DNA of 7,024 bases from Bacteroidales bacterium (GCA_900767075.1 CAAFXX010000112.1:1-7024); one strand, 5' to 3'. Shown: positions 1 through 6,140, counted from the first letter of the stretch. Notes: generated by a model from the letters alone, not told the origin. Translations and numbers: made by a program.

Positions 1-32
1 AAGGAAGTGCTCTTCCGCTGAGATATAGCAGC
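1..32 (-). tRNA. tRNA, 5' portion only (identity not visible)
   Basis: Read on the minus strand, these 32 bases fit the first half of a tRNA exactly: a 7-nt acceptor strand GCTGCTA, TA, a D arm with GG in its loop, A26, an anticodon-stem strand CTTCC and then TT (positions 32-33). The window stops one base before the anticodon, so the amino acid cannot be read. It follows tRNA-Tyr by 17 nt on the same strand and is presumably part of the same transcript. By analogy with bacterial Tyr-Gly-Thr clusters before tuf, Gly or Thr is likely, but this is inference. The D stem shows T10 opposite C25, which does not pair; most tRNAs have G10-C25. Confidence 0.8.
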
Positions 33-49
33 TAGGACAATAAGAGTTG

Positions 50-132
50 TGGGCAAAGATGGATTCGAACCACCGAAGGCGTAAGCCAGCAGATTTACAG
101 TCTGCCCCATTTCGCCACTCTGGTATCCACCC
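50..132 (-). tRNA. tRNA-Tyr (anticodon GTA)
   Basis: The minus strand folds as a class II tRNA of 83 nt. The acceptor strand GGGTGGA pairs with TTTGCCC using G-T wobbles. The anticodon stem GCAGA/TCTGC encloses CTGTAAA, giving anticodon GTA, which decodes tyrosine codons. A long variable arm follows, as expected for tRNA-Tyr, then a T arm GGTGG-TTCGAAT-CCATC. The discriminator base is A. The 3' CCA is not encoded (the genome reads CAA), so it must be added after transcription. A strong promoter lies directly upstream, and a second tRNA starts 17 nt downstream, so this is probably the first gene of a tRNA operon. Confidence 0.97.
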
Positions 133-143
133 GAATTCGGATG

Positions 144-174
144 CAAAGTTAATAAGAAATTTTGAATCCGCAAA
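144..174 (-). promoter_or_regulatory. Bacteroidota-type promoter for the tRNA-Tyr operon
   Basis: On the minus strand a -33 box TTTG (174 to 171) is followed by exactly 19 nt and then a -7 box TAACTTTG (151 to 144). Both match the Bacteroidota housekeeping consensus TTTG-N19-21-TAnnTTTG in full. Transcription would start near 137, about 5 nt before the mature tRNA 5' end. The -33 box begins only 8 nt beyond the pfkA stop codon, and there is no obvious terminator between them, so pfkA transcripts may also read into the tRNAs. Confidence 0.85.
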
Positions 175-181
175 ATATTTT

Positions 182-1162
182 TTAAATAGAAAGGCGACGG
201 AGGGTGGAGAGGAGGTCGCGGTTGATGGGTTTGTCGTTCTTGATTGCCTTGGTGAAAGGCACGTAGACGATCTCATCGTTCTTGACGCCGATCATCACGT
301 TGCGCTGGTCGTCGAGCAGGGCGTCGACTGCTGCGGCCCCCATTCTCGAGGCGAGGATACGGTCGTGTGCCGTGGGGGAGCCGCCGCGCTGCAGGTGACC
401 GAGAATCGTCACGCGCACGTCATATCCGGGATATTCCTCCTTGACGCGCTGGGCGAGACCCATGGCTCCGCCGGTAATCGGCGATTCGGCAACGAGTACG
501 ATAGAAGAGTTCTTCGACTTGCGGAAACCGTTCTGGATAAGTTCGGAGAGCTGGTCGACCTGTGTCGAGATCTCGGGGATGATGGCTGCCTCGGCTCCCG
601 AGGCGATTGCGCCGTTAAGGGCGAGGAAGCCGGCGTCGCGGCCCATTACCTCGATAAAGAAGAGTCGCTCGTGGCTGGTTGCCGTGTCGCGGATCTTGTC
701 GACGCAGTCCATGATGGTGTTTAGCGCCGTGTCGTAGCCGATGGTGGTGTCGGTGCCGTAGAGGTCGTTGTCGATGGTGCCGGGCAGTCCGACGATTGGA
801 ATGGAGAATTCATTTCCGAAGATGCGGGCGCCGGTAAGGGAGCCGTCACCGCCTATCACGCAGAGCGAGTCGATATCGTGGCGGCGGAGCACGTCGTAGG
901 CGCACTGACGGCCTTCGGGTGTGGCGAATTCCTTGCATCGCGCGGTCTTAAGGATGGTTCCGCCGCGCTGTATGATATTCGAGACATTCTGGGTTGAGAA
1001 CTCCTCGATTTCATCGTAGATGAGACCCTTGTATCCACGGTATATGCCGTAGACCTTGAATCCGGCGAATATTGCTGCGCGTGTCACCGCGCGGATTGCG
1101 GCGTTCATGCCCGGCGCGTCGCCGCCCGAGGTGAGTATGCCGACCGATTTGATTTTACTCAT
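182..1162 (-). CDS. pfkA: ATP-dependent 6-phosphofructokinase
   Basis: This 326-residue protein has the usual length of a bacterial PfkA, the cytoplasmic enzyme that phosphorylates fructose 6-phosphate to fructose 1,6-bisphosphate with ATP, the committed step of glycolysis. Visible motifs in order are GGDAPGMN (residues 13-20, ATP-binding loop), GGDGS (104-108), PGTIDND (127-133, with D131 as the expected catalytic base), MGRDAG (173-178) and GHLQRGGSP (255-263, substrate binding). The G after GGD and the G in PGTIDND are the residues expected of ATP-using enzymes; PPi-dependent relatives usually carry D and K there. The ATG at 1162 puts the N-terminus just before the first beta strand, as in the family. 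There is no Shine-Dalgarno sequence. It is divergent from ribF and read towards the tRNA genes. Confidence 0.97.
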   Translation of the reverse strand: MSKIKSVGILTSGGDAPGMNAAIRAVTRAAIFAGFKVYGIYRGYKGLIYDEIEEFSTQNVSNIIQRGGTILKTARCKEFATPEGRQCAYDVLRRHDIDSLCVIGGDGSLTGARIFGNEFSIPIVGLPGTIDNDLYGTDTTIGYDTALNTIMDCVDKIRDTATSHERLFFIEVMGRDAGFLALNGAIASGAEAAIIPEISTQVDQLSELIQNGFRKSKNSSIVLVAESPITGGAMGLAQRVKEEYPGYDVRVTILGHLQRGGSPTAHDRILASRMGAAAVDALLDDQRNVMIGVKNDEIVYVPFTKAIKNDKPINRDLLSTLRRLSI

Positions 1163-1270
1163 GCTGATATGTTTTTAGTTACTACAGGGTGTGCAGTGCC
1201 GTGACCTGTACAATCTTTTTATATAACAAATTTTGGAGGCTGACTATTGGTCAAACTCTTCGCCTGGTTA

Positions 1271-1278
1271 CAAAATTA
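1271..1278 (-). promoter_or_regulatory. putative -7 box for pfkA
   Basis: The minus strand reads TAATTTTG here, a full match to the Bacteroidota -7 consensus TAnnTTTG. Transcription would begin near 1264, giving pfkA a leader of about 100 nt. No TTTG lies at the expected -33 distance, so the call depends on one box only. It is the mirror image of the box assigned to ribF at 1292-1299. Confidence 0.5.
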
Positions 1279-1285
1279 GCTAATT
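1274..1285. promoter_or_regulatory. 12-bp perfect palindrome in the divergent promoter region
   Basis: AATTAGCTAATT is identical to its own reverse complement. It overlaps the putative pfkA -7 box and lies where the ribF promoter would have its -33/spacer region. This is a plausible dimeric-regulator site able to affect both directions. In such AT-rich sequence a chance palindrome is also possible, so the operator role is inference. Confidence 0.3.
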
Positions 1286-1291
1286 ATTTAT

Positions 1292-1299
1292 TAATTTTG
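1292..1299 (+). promoter_or_regulatory. putative -7 box for ribF
   Basis: TAATTTTG matches TAnnTTTG in full and stands 25 nt before the ribF GTG, which gives a short leader of about 19 nt. The expected -33 position (around 1268-1272) reads TTAC rather than TTTG, so the upstream element is weak. It forms an exact 8-bp inverted repeat with the box at 1271-1278. Confidence 0.55.
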
Positions 1300-1324
1300 C
1301 GCAGAAAAAATAAAAAATTTTCAC

Positions 1325-2257
1325 GTGCCAGCATATAACATCGAAACGTGCGATAAAAATAAGGAATGTCGGGAAAGGGGAACCGCCGTTACGGTCGGAA
1401 CCTTTGACGGTGTCCATACAGGGCACAAGGTCGTCCTTTCCACTCTGCGCTCACTGGCGGCGGAACGCGGCCTCCGGCCGTTGGCGGTTACGTTCGATCC
1501 TCATCCTCTTGCCGTTATTGCACCGGGGCGCGAGCCCCTTCTGCTCGATACGCTTGCCCGCCGCACATCACGTATACGCGCCTGCGGCGTCGAACCGGTG
1601 GTCGTTCCCTTCACGGAAGAGGTGCGTCGGCTGACTGCCGCCGAATGGATGGCGCGACTGCATGCCGATTACGGAGCGCAGCTCCTTGTGGCAGGCTACG
1701 ACAATACCTTCGGCAGCGACTGCCGGGGAATGAAGCCGTCTGATTACAAATTGCAGGGCATGAAATTAGGCATTGAAGTGATCGTCGCCAACGAAAAGCC
1801 GGGAGTGTGCTCCTCGGCCATACGCAAGGCTTTGGAGCGCGGCGACGTTGCCGACGCGAACGCCATGCTCGGTTATGATTATGAAATAGGAGGACGAGTC
1901 GTGCACGGCAGACATATCGGCACCGGTATCGGTTTCCCCACGGCGAATGTAGCCGTGCCTTCCGGACGGCAGCTGCCAGCCAAGGGTGTGTATGCCGCCC
2001 TCGCATACATAGACGGTGACGCCACGGCGCATCCGGCTGTCGTGAACATCGGCAACAACCCCACCGTCAGTGCCGGCAATCCCCTCACCGTGGAGGCTCA
2101 TCTGCTCGATTATGAGCAAGACCTCTATGGATGCGGCCTGACCCTTCAATTTGTAGGCAGAATCCGGGGCGAGCTTCGGTTCGAAAGCCTTGACGCGCTC
2201 CGAAAGCAGATAGCCGTCGACTGCGGTGCCACCCGCGAAGCACTCGGAGCGTTCTGA
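1325..2257 (+). CDS. ribF: bifunctional riboflavin kinase / FAD synthetase
   Basis: RibF makes the flavin cofactors in the cytoplasm: its C-terminal kinase converts riboflavin to FMN with ATP, and its N-terminal nucleotidyltransferase adds AMP to give FAD. At 310 residues it has the standard length. The adenylyltransferase half shows GTFDGVHTGH (25-34), FDPHPL (57-62), GYDNTFG (124-130) and SSAIRKAL (163-170, the family's ISSTxIR-type loop). The kinase half (about 186-300) shows GFPTAN (203-208, nucleotide and Mg binding), KGVYA (220-224), NIGNNPT (241-247) and VEAHLLD (256-262), with E257 as the expected catalytic acid. The GTG at 1325 is chosen because it precedes the first conserved strand by about 20 residues and lies just after the -7 box. 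The last codons run into a 9-bp tandem repeat that also holds the stop. Confidence 0.95.
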   Translation: MPAYNIETCDKNKECRERGTAVTVGTFDGVHTGHKVVLSTLRSLAAERGLRPLAVTFDPHPLAVIAPGREPLLLDTLARRTSRIRACGVEPVVVPFTEEVRRLTAAEWMARLHADYGAQLLVAGYDNTFGSDCRGMKPSDYKLQGMKLGIEVIVANEKPGVCSSAIRKALERGDVADANAMLGYDYEIGGRVVHGRHIGTGIGFPTANVAVPSGRQLPAKGVYAALAYIDGDATAHPAVVNIGNNPTVSAGNPLTVEAHLLDYEQDLYGCGLTLQFVGRIRGELRFESLDALRKQIAVDCGATREALGAF

Positions 2258-2312
2258 GCACTCGGAGCACTCAGAGCACTCAGAGCACTCAGAGCACTCT
2301 GAGAACTCTGAA
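2241..2312. repeat. 9-bp tandem repeat, about 8 units, spanning the ribF stop codon
   Basis: The consensus unit is CACTCAGAG. Units start at 2241, 2250, 2259, 2268, 2277, 2286, 2295 and 2304; those at 2268, 2277 and 2286 are identical and the others differ at one to four bases. The first unit encodes the last residues of RibF, and the variant second unit (CGTTCTGAG) carries the TGA stop. As 9 is a multiple of 3, copy-number change leaves the reading frame intact. Beyond the stop the same frame stays open for 14 more codons (an Ala-Leu-Gly/Arg pattern) until a TGA at 2300. Confidence 0.9.
2280..2311. terminator. hairpin in the repeat tail, possible ribF transcript end
   Basis: The change from CTCAGAG to CTCTGAG in the last repeat units creates a hairpin. 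CTCAGAG (2288-2294) pairs with CTCTGAG (2297-2303). Beyond a 2x2 internal loop, TCAGAG (2280-2285) pairs with CTCTGA (2306-2311). It is not followed by a clear run of T, so termination or mRNA 3'-end protection is inference. It does lie between the ribF stop and the upp promoter. Confidence 0.4.
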
Positions 2313-2327
2313 CGCATATCCCTTCTT

Positions 2328-2343
2328 ATCAAAATATTTTGAT
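2328..2343. promoter_or_regulatory. 16-bp perfect palindrome over the upp -33 box
   Basis: ATCAAAATATTTTGAT equals its own reverse complement and contains the -33 TTTG of the upp promoter in its right half. A dimeric repressor bound here would block the promoter, so an operator is plausible. No regulator is encoded nearby to support this, and the sequence is AT-rich. Confidence 0.4.
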
Positions 2344-2368
2344 TATCGGAGCAAAAATCGTATATTTG
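2338..2368 (+). promoter_or_regulatory. Bacteroidota-type promoter for upp
   Basis: The -33 box TTTG (2338-2341) is followed by exactly 19 nt and the -7 box TATATTTG (2361-2368), a full match to the lineage consensus. Transcription should start near 2375, leaving a leader of roughly 57 nt before upp. A 7-bp inverted repeat, GAGCAAA (2349-2355) and TTTGCTC (2365-2371), brackets the -7 box and could be a second protein site. The message may continue through recF and dciA. Confidence 0.85.
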
Positions 2369-2376
2369 CTCAATTT

Positions 2377-2415
2377 ATGGGGAAAACAACGGCTATATGC
2401 CGCGCGTTAACTTAA
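2377..2415 (+). CDS. possible 12-residue leader peptide before upp
   Basis: An ATG about 2 nt after the predicted transcription start opens a short frame reading MGKTTAICRALT and ending in TAA. It would be a nearly leaderless message. A small hairpin (CGGC, loop TATAT, GCCG) lies inside it. There is no direct coding evidence, and a frame this short often occurs by chance. It is listed because of its position between the promoter and upp. Confidence 0.15.
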   Translation: MGKTTAICRALT

Positions 2416-2431
2416 TATGTCTGATATTTAA

Positions 2432-3103
2432 ATGCATATGAGCAAGATAGAAGTTATCAATTTCGACGAGTGCCCGAGCATAGTCAACCGTTATATGCTT
2501 GAGCTCCGCGACGTCAATATCCAGAAAGACCCGTTGAGGTTCCGCACCAATCTCGACCGCATCGGTCAGGTGATGGCTTACGAGATCTCGAAACGTCTGG
2601 ATTACAGGGATGTCGAGGTCGAGACACCGCTTGGCAAGAGCATCTGCCGGGAGCCGGCGGATAAGGTCGTCCTCGCCACAATCCTGCGTGCCGGGCTGCC
2701 GTTCCATCACGGTTTCCTCAATTATTTCGACAAAGCCGAGAACGCGTTTGTAAGCGCCTACCGCCGTTATCGCGAGAAGGGGGATACCTTCGACGTTGTG
2801 GTGGAATATCTTGCTTCTCCGAGTATCGAAGGGAAGACGCTGCTGCTTGTCGACCCCATGCTTGCCACCGGCGCAAGCATGGAACTCGCCTACGAGGCAT
2901 TGCTGCAGAAAGGGATGCCCGCCAAGATACATGTGGCGTCGGTAATCGCCTCGCAGAAAGGCGTCGACTACGTATGCGGGCATTTCCCCGCCGACCGCAC
3001 GACCCTATGGTGCGGCTCGATCGACAAGGAAGTCAACTCCCACAGCTATATTGTTCCGGGTCTCGGCGATGCCGGTGACCTTGCCTACGGAATCAAGGAG
3101 TGA
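2432..3103 (+). CDS. upp: uracil phosphoribosyltransferase
   Basis: This 223-residue enzyme salvages pyrimidines by joining uracil to PRPP to give UMP and pyrophosphate in the cytoplasm. The PRPP-binding signature VDPMLATGAS is at 140-149. The C-terminal uracil-binding segment YIVPGLGDAGD (206-216) is almost identical to that of well-studied Upp proteins. ILRAGLPF (84-91) matches the conserved loop of the type I PRTase fold. Length is slightly above the common 208-210 residues. Two starts are possible: the ATG at 2432, or the ATG at 2438 that gives MSKIEV. Neither has a Shine-Dalgarno sequence, so the choice is open. recF begins 19 nt after the stop, which suggests co-transcription, although the two functions are unrelated. 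Confidence 0.96.
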   Translation: MHMSKIEVINFDECPSIVNRYMLELRDVNIQKDPLRFRTNLDRIGQVMAYEISKRLDYRDVEVETPLGKSICREPADKVVLATILRAGLPFHHGFLNYFDKAENAFVSAYRRYREKGDTFDVVVEYLASPSIEGKTLLLVDPMLATGASMELAYEALLQKGMPAKIHVASVIASQKGVDYVCGHFPADRTTLWCGSIDKEVNSHSYIVPGLGDAGDLAYGIKE

Positions 3104-3110
3104 TTGAAAA

Positions 3111-3117
3111 AAGGGAG
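3111..3117 (+). promoter_or_regulatory. purine-rich Shine-Dalgarno-like site before recF
   Basis: AAGGGAG ends 5 nt before the recF ATG. Such a site is not needed in Bacteroidota and is absent before most other genes here, so it is the one clear ribosome-binding-like sequence in the window. It supports the ATG at 3123 as the recF start. Confidence 0.45.
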
Positions 3118-3122
3118 CCAAG

Positions 3123-4223
3123 ATGAGGATCGACAGGATAGACATAGTGAATTTCAAGAATATCCGCGAGGCGCGGATGGAGTTCTGCCCCGGTGTGAAC
3201 TGCCTGCTCGGCATGAACGGCATGGGAAAGAGCAATCTTCTTGAAGCCGTCTATTTCCTGAGCATCACGCGCCCCATGCGGTCGATGCCGGAGTCGGCGC
3301 TCATCACCCACGGCGCCGACATGCTGATGGTGAAAGGAGAGTACACTTCCGACTCGGAAGCCATGGAATCGGTGGCATGCGGCATCGTGAAGGGAAAGGG
3401 GAAGACCCTGAAGCGCAACGGCAAGGAATACGGACGCATCTCGGAGCATATCGGTAAATTCCCGATAGTCTCTGTCGTGCCCGGCGACAGCGAGCTGGTG
3501 AGCGGCAGCGGCGAACAGCGCCGCAAGCTTCTCGACATGGTGATCTCGCAGGTCGACGCCTCTTACCTTAGCCGGCTGATACGCTACAACAAGGCGCTTG
3601 AGTCGCGAAACCGGATGCTCCGCGCCGGGGTCCGCGACCATCTGCTCTATGAATCGGTCGAGGCGATCATGACCGAGCTGGCGCATACTATCCACGATGC
3701 CCGCGCCGACTGGACCGCGCGCATAAGTCCCGTCTTCACTCATTATTATTCCCTCATATCTGGAGATGCCGAAAAGGCGTCTATCCGCTACAACAGCGTC
3801 CTCAACGATTCCTCTTACGCAGACGTGCTGGCGGCGGAACGAGGTCGCGACCTCGCCCTCGGCTATACATCAAAGGGCATTCACCGCGACGACCTGATCA
3901 CGGGTCTCGGCGATTACTCCATGCGGCGTCTGGGCAGCCAGGGGCAGGTGAAGAGCTTCACGATAGCCCTCAAGTTCGCGATATACGGATATCTGAAGGA
4001 ATCGACCGGACTGACCCCGATCCTTCTTCTCGACGATATCTTCGACAAGCTCGACGCCGGGCGCGTGCGCCGCATCATGGAATCGGTGAGCGCCGGAGGC
4101 GATTTCGGACAGATATTTATAACCGACACCAACCGCGAGCATCTCGACGAGACGATAGCCTCCATCCGCTCGGAAAGCCGCCTGTTCGAGGTGCGCCAAG
4201 GTGAGTTTGCGACAATAGGATAA
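3123..4223 (+). CDS. recF: DNA replication/repair protein RecF
   Basis: RecF is an SMC-like ABC ATPase that works with RecO and RecR to load RecA at single-strand gaps and stalled forks. The 366 residues match the family length. It opens with INFKNIREARMEF and the Walker A loop GMNGMGKSN (30-38). The RecF-type segment GEQRRKLLD is at about 130-138. The TSKGIHRDDL motif is near 249-258, the ABC signature LGSQGQVKS is at 270-278, and Walker B ILLLDD (300-305) is followed by the D-loop FDKLD (307-311). Walker A has S in place of the more usual T after K, a conservative change. The gene is away from dnaA/dnaN, as is common in Bacteroidota. It lies 19 nt after upp and 5 nt before the DUF721/dciA gene. 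Confidence 0.96.
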   Translation: MRIDRIDIVNFKNIREARMEFCPGVNCLLGMNGMGKSNLLEAVYFLSITRPMRSMPESALITHGADMLMVKGEYTSDSEAMESVACGIVKGKGKTLKRNGKEYGRISEHIGKFPIVSVVPGDSELVSGSGEQRRKLLDMVISQVDASYLSRLIRYNKALESRNRMLRAGVRDHLLYESVEAIMTELAHTIHDARADWTARISPVFTHYYSLISGDAEKASIRYNSVLNDSSYADVLAAERGRDLALGYTSKGIHRDDLITGLGDYSMRRLGSQGQVKSFTIALKFAIYGYLKESTGLTPILLLDDIFDKLDAGRVRRIMESVSAGGDFGQIFITDTNREHLDETIASIRSESRLFEVRQGEFATIG

Positions 4224-4228
4224 ATGGT

Positions 4229-4519
4229 ATGAAACGTACGGATGCCGAATCGATAGGAGACGTGTTGCGCCTGACCCTTCAGGAATGCAACATGACCTCG
4301 CGTCTCGACGAATGTCGTGCCGTAGCCCTCTGGGAGCCGCTGATGGGCGCCCACATAGCGCGAAACACGCTGCGTCCGACCGTGCTCAACGGCGTGATGA
4401 CCGTGAAGGTGGCGAGCGCCGCTATGCGCTCGGAGCTTCACTGGAGCCGTTCCCGCATAATCGAGATGCTCAACGAGCGGCTCGGACGGCGGGTGATCCG
4501 CGAGATCCGCTTCACCTGA
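4229..4519 (+). CDS. dciA: DUF721 / DciA-like protein
   Basis: This 96-residue protein matches the DUF721 family: a conserved W (W35) in ALWEPLMGAHIARNT, a small beta hairpin around VLNGVMTVKVAS (52-63), SELHWSR (68-74), then IIEMLNERLG with a final IRFT strand (77-96). DciA proteins of this family help load the replicative helicase DnaB in bacteria that lack DnaC or DnaI. The short Bacteroidota forms are mostly annotated by domain only, so the function is inferred from the family. It starts 5 nt after the recF stop, consistent with translational coupling and a shared role in replication and repair. No promoter is visible between them. Confidence 0.85.
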   Translation: MKRTDAESIGDVLRLTLQECNMTSRLDECRAVALWEPLMGAHIARNTLRPTVLNGVMTVKVASAAMRSELHWSRSRIIEMLNERLGRRVIREIRFT

Positions 4520-4585
4520 CAGCGGCATTCCATCATATGTTTCGTATATACGCAGTTTTTCGAAGAGTTTTAATTTTAATAAAAA

Positions 4586-5035
4586 GTGAATCCGCATAAT
4601 CTTCCCTCTCCCTCGGAATTCGGTCACCGCGCTGACCTTCAGATCCGTTTCAGTGACGTCGACGTGCTCGGGCATGTCAACAACACTGTCTATATGTCGT
4701 TCTACGATACCGGCAAGGCATTGTTCTTTACCGATATCCTTGAAAGGAAAGTCGACTGGAAGAGCGTCGACACCGTAATAGCCAATATCGACTGCTGCTT
4801 TGTGGCGCCGATATTCTTCGGCGAGAAAATCGAGGTGCTCACGCGCTGCGAGGCAATGCACGAGAAAAGCTTCGAGGTGATGCAGATGATCGTCGAGAAG
4901 GAGACCCGCGCCGTGAAGTCGGCGTGCCGCACGGTGATGGTCTGTTTCGACCATTTCACCCAAAGTTCGAAGGAGATGCCCGAAATGTGGCGCACCGCCC
5001 TTGAGAAATCGATGGGCGGCAGAAAGCAAGCCTGA
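4586..5035 (+). CDS. hotdog-fold acyl-CoA thioesterase (4HBT/YbgC-like)
   Basis: The 149-residue protein has the start of the 4-hydroxybenzoyl-CoA thioesterase fold, RFSDVDVLGHVNN (21-33), followed by VYMSFYDTGKALFF (35-48), which would form the long hotdog helix. D26 fits the catalytic aspartate position of 4HBT enzymes. The strand DCCFVAPIFFGEKIEVLTR (69-87) is also typical. Such enzymes hydrolyse short acyl- or aryl-CoA thioesters in the cytoplasm; the substrate cannot be told from sequence. The GTG at 4586 must be the start, or something downstream, because an in-frame TAA sits at 4580-4582 and no ATG occurs before the core motif. It lies 66 nt after dciA. TAATTTTA at 4571 is a near match to a -7 box but is too close to the start to trust. 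Confidence 0.88.
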   Translation: MNPHNLPSPSEFGHRADLQIRFSDVDVLGHVNNTVYMSFYDTGKALFFTDILERKVDWKSVDTVIANIDCCFVAPIFFGEKIEVLTRCEAMHEKSFEVMQMIVEKETRAVKSACRTVMVCFDHFTQSSKEMPEMWRTALEKSMGGRKQA

Positions 5036-5142
5036 TCCATATCCGGCGGCATCTCTGTGGCGCCGCATGAATCGGCGCGGCTGAACCCCGACAGCTAAGT
5101 TCTTGTTATATATTATTATTCATCATACACTGTTCATTTGAA

Positions 5143-6132
5143 ATGACATTTATAGAAATACCTCTCGCTCTCGGCAGTATCGATAAAAATTCGAAGGATG
5201 CCGAGATTATGGCTCAGGTTGCCGAAGCCAGGCGGAAAGCCGGCGAGCTTGTTGCCGAGGATCACCGCTTGGAGGCACTCGGACAGATTGTCGAGGGCCT
5301 GCGCCTGATGCGCGATTTCTCTGATTTCGAAAACCGGGAGTTCCGTGCCCTGCTTGTCACTCTACTTTTCGATCTTGCGGAAATGCATTTCGAGCTCCGC
5401 GACTACAAGCAGAGCGAGAAAGAACTGGAGGTGCTTTTCAGGATCCTTGAGGGACTGATGAAGGAAGACCAGGAGCGTTTCGGCAAGTATCACATCCTTG
5501 CAATGGAGCTTTCCACGCGCATACTCCGGAGCCGCAAGAAGACGCTTGAGATGCTCGTGAAGCAGCAGCTGAACGCCGGGTCGCTCTACGACAAGGTAAA
5601 CGCCGGCGTAAGCGCCGCAACCGACAAGCTTGTCGACTCGCTGCGCAATGTGGGCGAGCTGCTGGCATCGACCGGCGACTATCGCGCCGCCATGAAATTC
5701 TACACGGAGGCGATACGTCTTTCGAAGAAACGCGCCGGCAGAGTGACGCGCAAGGAAGTGAAGCTGACTGTCGAAATGGCAAAGATCATGATGCGCGTGA
5801 AGAGCATGCGTCCCCGCGCAAAGCGTCTCCTCAATGCCGTGCTGCCCCATGCCATAGCCCTCGAGACAATAGAGCTCGAGGAGGATATCCTCGCCCTTAT
5901 CAATATCATCGACATCGACGTCGAGCGTGAACCGAGCTGGAAGGCTTTCCTCCATAAGGTGCAGAAAGGTGCGAAGGATGCCTACCGCAAGGTCGTCAAA
6001 TCCGAAGAGGAGCAGACGAAAGAGGAGGTAGGCGAGATCGAGGAAGGCGTGGCAGAGCAGATCGCCGAAGAGGATGTAGCCGAGGCAAAGGCTGCCGAAG
6101 AAAAGGGGAAAAAGAAAAATAAGAAAAAATAA
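5143..6132 (+). CDS. TPR-like helical protein with acidic-then-basic tail, function unknown
   Basis: I do not recognise a specific function. The 329 residues are predicted to be largely helical. Two stretches resemble tetratricopeptide repeats: LLFDLAEMHFELRDYKQSEKE (about 74-94) and LRNVGELLASTGDYRAAMKFY (about 167-187), both with the G/E...Y...A spacing of TPRs. There is no signal peptide or membrane segment, so it should be cytoplasmic. From about 287 to 320 the protein is rich in E and A, then it ends in a lysine-rich KGKKKNKKK (321-329). This suggests a disordered tail that could bind partners or nucleic acid. The ATG at 5143 is the first start in the frame. It lies 8 nt before ribH, and a TPR gene next to ribH is a familiar arrangement in Bacteroidales, but a role in flavin synthesis is only a guess. 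Confidence 0.85.
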   Translation: MTFIEIPLALGSIDKNSKDAEIMAQVAEARRKAGELVAEDHRLEALGQIVEGLRLMRDFSDFENREFRALLVTLLFDLAEMHFELRDYKQSEKELEVLFRILEGLMKEDQERFGKYHILAMELSTRILRSRKKTLEMLVKQQLNAGSLYDKVNAGVSAATDKLVDSLRNVGELLASTGDYRAAMKFYTEAIRLSKKRAGRVTRKEVKLTVEMAKIMMRVKSMRPRAKRLLNAVLPHAIALETIELEEDILALINIIDIDVEREPSWKAFLHKVQKGAKDAYRKVVKSEEEQTKEEVGEIEEGVAEQIAEEDVAEAKAAEEKGKKKNKKK

Positions 6133-6140
6133 AGAAAGAC

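Noticed and set aside
1766..2332. Minus-strand frame with repeated Ser-Glu-Cys residues
   Set aside because: The repeat is a by-product of the 9-bp tandem DNA repeat, and the rest lies antisense to ribF, which has full family motifs.
5046..5066. GCGGC/GCCGC hairpin after the thioesterase gene
   Set aside because: The stem is 5 bp with an 11-nt loop and no following T-run, so it is not supported as a terminator. The rest of the 5036-5142 spacer shows no clear promoter either; the -7-like TTCATTTG at 5133 is too close to the ATG.
3914..5068. 384-codon minus-strand frame
   Set aside because: It lies antisense to recF, dciA and the thioesterase, all with clear motifs; long antisense frames are common in GC-rich coding DNA.
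5036..6140. FMN riboswitch upstream of the TPR-like/ribH unit
   Set aside because: I looked for the conserved RFN element in the spacer before 5143 and in the 8-nt gap before ribH and did not find it.
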